From NCBI GenBank assembly GCA_016946835.1, contig JACVTC010000098.1:15001-57500 (forward strand): a stretch of DNA of 42,500 bases, given 5' to 3'. Both the position numbers and the translations under genes were made by a program. Under the pieces are notes generated by a model. It worked only from the letters and a program-made list of their open reading frames with translations. It was not told the origin of the DNA and did no database searches. Of this stretch, positions 36,870-42,500 are shown in pieces (the first letter of the stretch is position 1; each line of letters starts with the position of its first letter). The stretch is from Neocallimastix lanati (nom. inval.) (taxonomy: Eukaryota; Neocallimastigomycota; Neocallimastigomycetes; Neocallimastigales; Neocallimastigaceae).

Positions 36870-37008
36870 TGTGAGATCCACTTGGTTTATAATAACCTCT
36901 AACCGTTGTTTGCCTTGCAAATTGCGCAATTTCAGGGTTTAGAACTCTTTGATTTGGAGGCCTTTTCATACTAATTATTGTTTTATTCTTTATTTTACTT
37001 AGATTCAT
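33587..37008 (-). CDS. TTC29: TTC29-like tetratricopeptide flagellar protein
   Basis: TTC29 is a TPR protein needed for assembly or beating of motile cilia and flagella. Seven exons join in frame: 36866-37008, 36305-36609, 35904-36086, 35529-35656, 35193-35351, 34934-35031 and 33587-34679, giving 702 residues. The near-N-terminal SLIKDICEEMLINGNIDSYV corresponds to TTC29's conserved segment before the repeats. TPR-type helices follow: WNEAIKYYQNAYESISLL, LLESIYNIGRAYEKN, NAITFRLGTAYYNNNDLDKA, EEAIVHLEKF and ALNKLGMIYNKRGEYKKAV. The family's C-terminal block is present as NFSLKSLLQWKANRNIVDY. Human TTC29 is about 475 residues; the excess is mainly an N-terminal acidic linker (about 75-135) and a C-terminal tail of about 145 residues made almost only of Asn and Glu. 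The call rests on these alignable motifs from memory; a different TPR protein such as a TONSL-like one is possible but fits less well. Confidence 0.75.
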
Positions 37009-37829
37009 TTTTTTTTATTATTATAGCTATTATTTTAATATTTAATTTCTGTTTTATTTCTATTTTATTACTTTTTTTTTTAAATATTAATATTTGTCTT
37101 ATTTATTATTATATATTTATTATATTCTATTTAATTTTATTTTAATTATTATTAATATTATTATTTTTTTTATTTTTTTTTTTTTTTATTTTATTTCTTC
37201 AATTTTTAAATTTTTTATTAAGTTTGTTTTTTTGTTTTGATATAACAAATTATTAAAATTTGATTTTTTTCATTTAAATTATATAAATTGTTTTTTATAA
37301 TAAAATAAATTATAAGCTAACTTTAATAATTTAACTTTTTGATTTAGTAGTATGTCAATCGAAAAAAAAATTTAGAAGTTCTAAAAAAATTAATATAATA
37401 CTACTAATAAATAATAAATTATAATTATATATAAACATATATTTTGAATAATATAAAAATTTATAATATATATAAATAAAAATTATATATACTTCAATAT
37501 TTAGAAATTTTTTTTTTTTTTTTTTTTTTTGTAATAGTATATAGTTTTATTTTATATTAACAAAATAAACTCCGACCCATTAGGTAAAAATTTTTAAAAT
37601 AATAATAAAAAATTAATAATAACAAATGGTTACACAAAAAAAATTATCTAGTATAAATGTATATATTTTCTATTATTTGTTGTTATTTATTTATTATTTA
37701 TTTATTTGTTATTTATTTTATTTGTTAATTTATTATTTATTAATTAATGTATTATATTTTTTATGATGATAAAATAAAGAATAAAAGAAAGAATAAAATT
37801 AAAATAATGTATGTATTTATATATATTAA
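37009..37829. other. AT-rich intergenic region, no gene seen
   Basis: This lies upstream of the TTC29-like gene. It has a T-run at 37508-37530 and a 10-bp inverted repeat ttagtagtat / atactactaa (about 37344-37406). No coding or RNA signal was found. Confidence 0.55.
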
Positions 37830-38645
37830 TTCTTTACTTATTTCAATTTTTATCTCGCTTATCTAGTAAAATAGATATAATATCATATCTATTTAATAAT
37901 GAACAACCTAAAAGTATTATTAATTGAAATGTTTTTGTTCCAGATCAGATTTTTCTTTAGGATTTATCGTTACTAAAATATAACATCTATTGCTTAATTT
38001 ACATATTAAACCAGCTTTTGCAGCACTAAATGTCTTTATCATTTTTTATAATTAATTTTAATACCAATATTATTATTTTTTTATGTAAAAATTTTAATAA
38101 CAACAATAAAATATATAAATTTACTTGTTGTTTCATAGCATTACGAATAATTTTTGTTTTATCATTTACTATAATACCTCCAAATTCATCAATACATCAT
38201 ATTCCTCAATCATTAAGACTAAAAGTACCTACTTCTAAATGCCATTCTCCTGAATCTTTTACTTCAATTACAGTTTAATCAGCATTAGTTGTAATCAACA
38301 CCAATATTTAATACTGATATTGGAAATAATCTTACAGTATAAGGAAGAAATTGTGATTTCCCGGTACCTATAACATTTATAAAATTTTTTTTATAATAAA
38401 TTTTATATGAAAAATAATTTTATAATAAAATGTTATTAACACACACACATATATATATACATGTATTTAAATATAATTTTTAAAAATTATATATAACTGT
38501 ATCATCACCAACTAGTAAAATATGAATTTTTCCTCAAATTTTAATACATGCATCAGATTTAGCTAACTTCCCCATATAACATTAAAATTATAGAGATTTA
38601 ATTGGATAAGCACAAATACAAATGAACAGAACCTTGAAATAAAAT
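37830..38645 (-). pseudogene. MCM9: MCM9-like replicative/repair helicase, broken
   Basis: Minus-strand reading recovers the AAA+ core of an MCM helicase in order. First comes a pre-AAA segment (GSVHLYLCLS, IILMLYGEV), then GKIHILLVGD. Walker A GTGKSQF is at 38348-38368, then DSGEWHLEVGTFSLND and Walker B CIDEF at 38182-38196. Next are DKTKIIRNAMKQQ, AAKAGLICKLSNR with ILVTINPK, and arginine-finger-like SLLNRYDI (37879-37902) followed by LLDKRDKN. The TVIEVKDSGEW and AKAGLxCKL wording fits MCM9 better than MCM2-7 or MCM8. In-frame stops occur before GKIHI, before TVIEV, and twice just before CIDEF, and at least one frameshift precedes TVIEV. Introns still separate the pieces, so this is a decayed original gene and not a processed copy. 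The N-terminal domain is not recognisable. Confidence 0.82.
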
Positions 38646-38680
38646 GATTTCTTCCTTTTAAAAAAAAAAAATACTATTAA

Positions 38681-38728
<48 letters not shown>

Positions 38729-39382
38729 CAGATTTAATATCAGTAGTTTGATGAAAAAAGAAATTTATTTTATGTTTTTTTTTTTTTTTTTAATATGAAT
38801 TTTAAATTTTTTTCAATTTCATTATTTTAAATCAGTACAAAATATTTTTTATATTCATTACTTTTTGTTGGACAAAATCCAAATACCTTTTTTAATATTA
38901 TATTTATATTTATTAATTAATATTTATGAATCAAATGAAATTTATTATTGAATTGTTATTTTTTTTTAATTTATTATTTTAACAGAAAATTAAGAGTAAC
39001 AAAATTTTAATATTGAATTAATTATATAAAAAATCTTTTATTAAAAAACTAAAGACAAATAAAATATCATGTGAATTATAAAATTTATATCGTAAACTTA
39101 TTAAAATATTAATTATAAAATTTAATTAAATTTTTTAATTTATAAAATGTTAAATTCGTAGTAAATTTTTTTTTTTTTTTTTATTTTTTATTTTTTATTT
39201 TTATTTATAAATATTTATAATTATATATATAATATATATATTGTTTTTTCTTAAATATTTAAAATTTTAAAATTGATTTTGAAATTGAAATTGAATTAAA
39301 TTTCATAATATAATATTAAAAGAAATTAAAATTGATATTTATTATATAATATTTATAAAATATTAAAAAGTTTTATTAAAAG
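38646..39382. other. AT-rich intergenic region before the prolyl oligopeptidase gene
   Basis: No gene is seen. It contains an aaat repeat at 38680-38726 and T-runs at 38776-38791 and 39166-39182. The promoter of the downstream gene should lie in the last 200 bases. Confidence 0.55.
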
Positions 39383-40771
39383 ATGGAATATCCACAAGTA
39401 CGTAGAGATGAAACAGTAGTTGAAAATCATTTTGGAATTGAAATTAAAGATCCATACCGTTGGCTTGAAGGTTTATATTAATAAAACAGTTTCATCAATA
39501 GATAATATTAATATTGTTATTGTCATTAAATATATTAAATGATTATTTACTAAAGTATAAAATATATTATATAAAATATTAATGCTGACAATATTTTTGT
39601 TTATGTATTAAGATCCTGATTCTGAAGAAACAAAAAAGTTTGTTGAGGAACAAAACAAAATTACCTTTAAATATGTCAATGGTAATTTTTATCTATAAAG
39701 TTACTCTTTTAAATAGTTATTTTATTTAAAATCTATATTATACTAATAATAAAATTTTTTATTTAATGAAAATATATATATAAGAATATGAATACCGTGA
39801 AAAATTAATGAATAAGTAAATTTTGAAATTACATAATATATATATTATATATGTATATATATTATGTTTTTATTGTGGTTAAGCATATTTAAAATCAATT
39901 AAAATTATATATTTATTAATTTTTAAAAATAATTAATAACAGATTATTAGACAAATATAACTATGAACGTTTTGGTTGTATGTTTAAAAGAGGAAAAGGA
40001 GAAGATGCATACTATTATTATTTCCATAATACTGGTTTGCAATCTCAAAGGTATGATATATTTATATTTTTTATATTTAACAGTTTAACGGATTAAAAAT
40101 ATACATTTTCAATTTAAATACTCATAAATTATTAATATATATCATAAAACTATTTAAATAAAAAATAGTGTTTTATATAGGCAAAAGACACTTGATAGTG
40201 AACCAGAAATTTTCTTTGATGTATATTATTTTATTTATTAATTAATTTATATAATTTATATAAAAATTTTTTTTAAAAAAATTATTTATATTTAATTATT
40301 TACTTTTATTATAAAAATAAAAGCCAAATACTTTGTCTGATGATGGAACTGTTGCTTTAAGTCATATTTCATTTTCTGATTCAGGAAAATATTTCTCTTA
40401 TTCACTCAGTAAAAGTGGAAGTGATTGGGTTCAAGTAAGTTATTAGTAAATTAAATAATTCATAATAATAATATTGAATAAATTAATTTTATATTTACTA
40501 ATTAATATTATTTTTTTTTTTTTTTTTTTTTTTTATTTTCTTTTATCCTTTTTTTTTTTTTTTTATTTATTTATAATTATTATTTATTTATATAATAGAT
40601 TTATATCAAGTAATTTTTTATTATTAAAAATATTTTATTAATATCATATTTATTAATAAATTGAAAATATTATATAATTTCTTATAGAAAAATTGAAAAT
40701 GGTAAATTAATTGATGTTGATAAACCATTAGAATGGGTTAAGTTTTCAGGGTAAGTAATGACCTATTATAA

Positions 40772-40810
<39 letters not shown>

Positions 40811-41524
40811 TGATACTAATTTAAATTGATATAAAATATGAAGCATTACATGGACTAAGGATGAAAAAGGTATCTTTTATCAAAGATACCCAAAACCAAA
40901 TATTGGTCAAGATAAATCAGCTGGTACAGAAACTGACCAAAATGCTAATGCAATGGTAGAATAAAAACTCTAAATATATTATATAGCTTTTAATTCATCA
41001 ACAACTGCTATAATAATAATAAAAATAAGTGATATAGTTAATTAATTTAATTTCATAATTATACTTTAAACAATTAAAATTAAAAAAAAATTATAATAAT
41101 AAAAATTAAAATAAAAATGAATAAGATGTATTACCATAAACTTGGAACTGAACAAGATCAAGATATTTTATTTTACTCAGAACCAGAAAATCCACAGAAC
41201 ATGTTTGGTATTGATATTACCGATGATGGAAGATATTTATTATTAATTATTGAGGAATCATGTGATCCAAAAAATAAAGTTTATATAATGAAAATTAATG
41301 GTGAAATTAATGGTTAGTATTAATTTTAGTATTTATAATATTAAATTTTAAATACCAAAAATATTTCTAATTGTCATAAAATAATATTTTAATAATTGTA
41401 ATAGATAAACCCGAATTTATTAAGCTTGTTGATGAATTTGATGTATTTAATCCGAATAATATTTTTATAAATAATATATATTAGATTAATTCAAATATAT
41501 AAATTAACAGATTTAAAAATTTAC

Positions 41525-41559
<35 letters not shown>

Positions 41560-42137
41560 ATTATTATTATTATTAGGCCGAATATTCATTGTAATAATAA
41601 CAGAAATATATTTTATTTATTTATAATTTGAATATAAAATTAATTTATAGAATTGATATTAATATAAATCTATGTAAATAATATATTTAGTATTCATAAT
41701 GTTGGTTCAACTTTCTTCTTCAAGACTAGTAAAGATGCACCACAATATAAAGTTGTAAAAATTAATATAAATGATGCATCCAGTAAATTTGTTGATGTTA
41801 TTCCTCAAAGTAAACAAGTTATTGATTATTTATTATTCTGTAATAATAACAGTTTTGTTATTAATTACTTATATGATGCTAAAGTAAATATAATAAAATA
41901 ATTTATTTAATAAATTTAAAAATTAATTGATTATATATATATTAATGTATTGTTAAATTAATTTAACAATTATTTAATAGCATAGTCTTAAAGTATATGA
42001 TATTTCCGGAAAATATAAATTTGATATTAAACTTCAAGAAGGATCAATTATTAGTGGACTTAGAGGAAGGGAAACTGATTATGAAGTAAATTTTTTTTTA
42101 TTAAAAAAAAAAAAAAAAAAAAATAAAGTTATATTTT

Positions 42138-42196
<59 letters not shown>

Positions 42197-42500
42197 GTAA
42201 TTTATTGACTTAAATTAATTAAATATAAATAAGCTCTTTTATTCAGTTACATCTTTTATTAACCCGGGTACTGTATATAAATGTGATCTTAGAAATAATT
42301 CATGTATTGAATTAAAAAGAAATGTTGTTAAAGATTATGATCCTAATAATTATGTAGTAAAACAAAAATTCTATCCATCTAAAGATGGAACCAATATTCC
42401 AATGTTTATTGTTCATAAAAAAGTATTTTTTATAATTATTTAAAGTAAGTAATTTTTCATTGTTGAAATTTATTGACCATTTTTTTAATAACAGGGATTA
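39383..42500 (+). CDS. PREP: Prolyl oligopeptidase (S9A), 5' part, continues beyond window
   Basis: This is a cytosolic serine peptidase that cleaves after proline in short peptides. Sixteen exons are visible: 39383-39470, 39613-39681, 39785-39815, 39943-40050, 40181-40220, 40324-40434, 40599-40609, 40688-40750, 40844-40955, 41126-41312, 41405-41442, 41577-41590, 41691-41883, 41981-42085, 42234-42422 and 42495-42500+. The N-terminus [18 protein letters not shown] with [18 protein letters not shown] is the classic S9A start. Beta-propeller segments follow: [97 protein letters not shown], and [18 protein letters not shown], which enters the catalytic domain. About 490 of an expected 700 or so residues are inside the window; the Ser-Asp-His triad lies beyond it. 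Exons 7 (11 nt) and 12 (14 nt) are microexons required to keep the protein intact. Confidence 0.95.
42139..42196. repeat. (AAT)n microsatellite in a prolyl oligopeptidase intron
   Basis: About 19 uninterrupted triplets lie in the intron between exons 14 and 15, just before the acceptor at 42233, so length changes are unlikely to affect the coding sequence directly. Confidence 0.9.

Noticed and set aside
38030-38278. 82-codon plus-strand open frame
   Set aside because: It lies opposite the MCM9-like relic, whose motifs read on the minus strand.

Overview
The window is eukaryotic and nuclear. It is extremely AT-rich, with dense homopolymer tracts and AAT/ATT, TA and AAAT microsatellites. Genes are split by many short GT-AG introns, and intergenic spaces are long and nearly pure A/T. 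The gene set fits a zoosporic fungus: a Clr4/SUV39-type H3K9 methyltransferase, Mediator subunit 10, the ribosome-associated J-protein zuotin, a flagellar TTC29-like protein, prolyl oligopeptidase and a eukaryotic SRP RNA. Together with Ty1/copia and LINE relics, the composition most resembles an anaerobic gut fungus (Neocallimastigomycota). That placement is inference from composition and gene content.

Layout. Positions 1-480 hold an SRP (7SL) RNA gene ending in a Pol III-type T-run. Positions about 1.8-10.9 kb are a transposon graveyard on the minus strand: a LINE reverse-transcriptase scrap, a five-copy 42-nt minisatellite, a decayed Ty1/copia element (Gag, integrase, RT and RNase H all recognisable) and a decayed LINE. 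Positions 11.7-15.1 kb encode a six-exon H3K9 methyltransferase (minus). Positions 15.1-21.4 kb are gene-free and contain a satellite of about 33 copies. An intronless DUF1771-Smr protein with a C-terminal CaaX-like motif lies at 21.4-22.0 kb (plus), facing a four-exon MED10 gene (22.7-23.6 kb, minus).

After 3.3 kb of AT-rich DNA comes a nine-exon zuotin/DNAJC2 gene (26.9-32.7 kb, plus), about 1555 residues long because a roughly 1000-residue E/K/V-rich repeat region separates the J-domain half from the C-terminal SANT domain. It converges on a seven-exon TTC29-like gene (33.6-37.0 kb, minus). Next are a broken MCM9-like helicase gene (37.8-38.6 kb, minus) and the first 16 exons of a prolyl oligopeptidase (39.4 kb to the window end, plus), which include 11-nt and 14-nt microexons.

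The genes look like unrelated housekeeping neighbours, not a pathway cluster. All exon joins below were checked by hand for GT-AG borders and phase; no homology search or RNA evidence was available.
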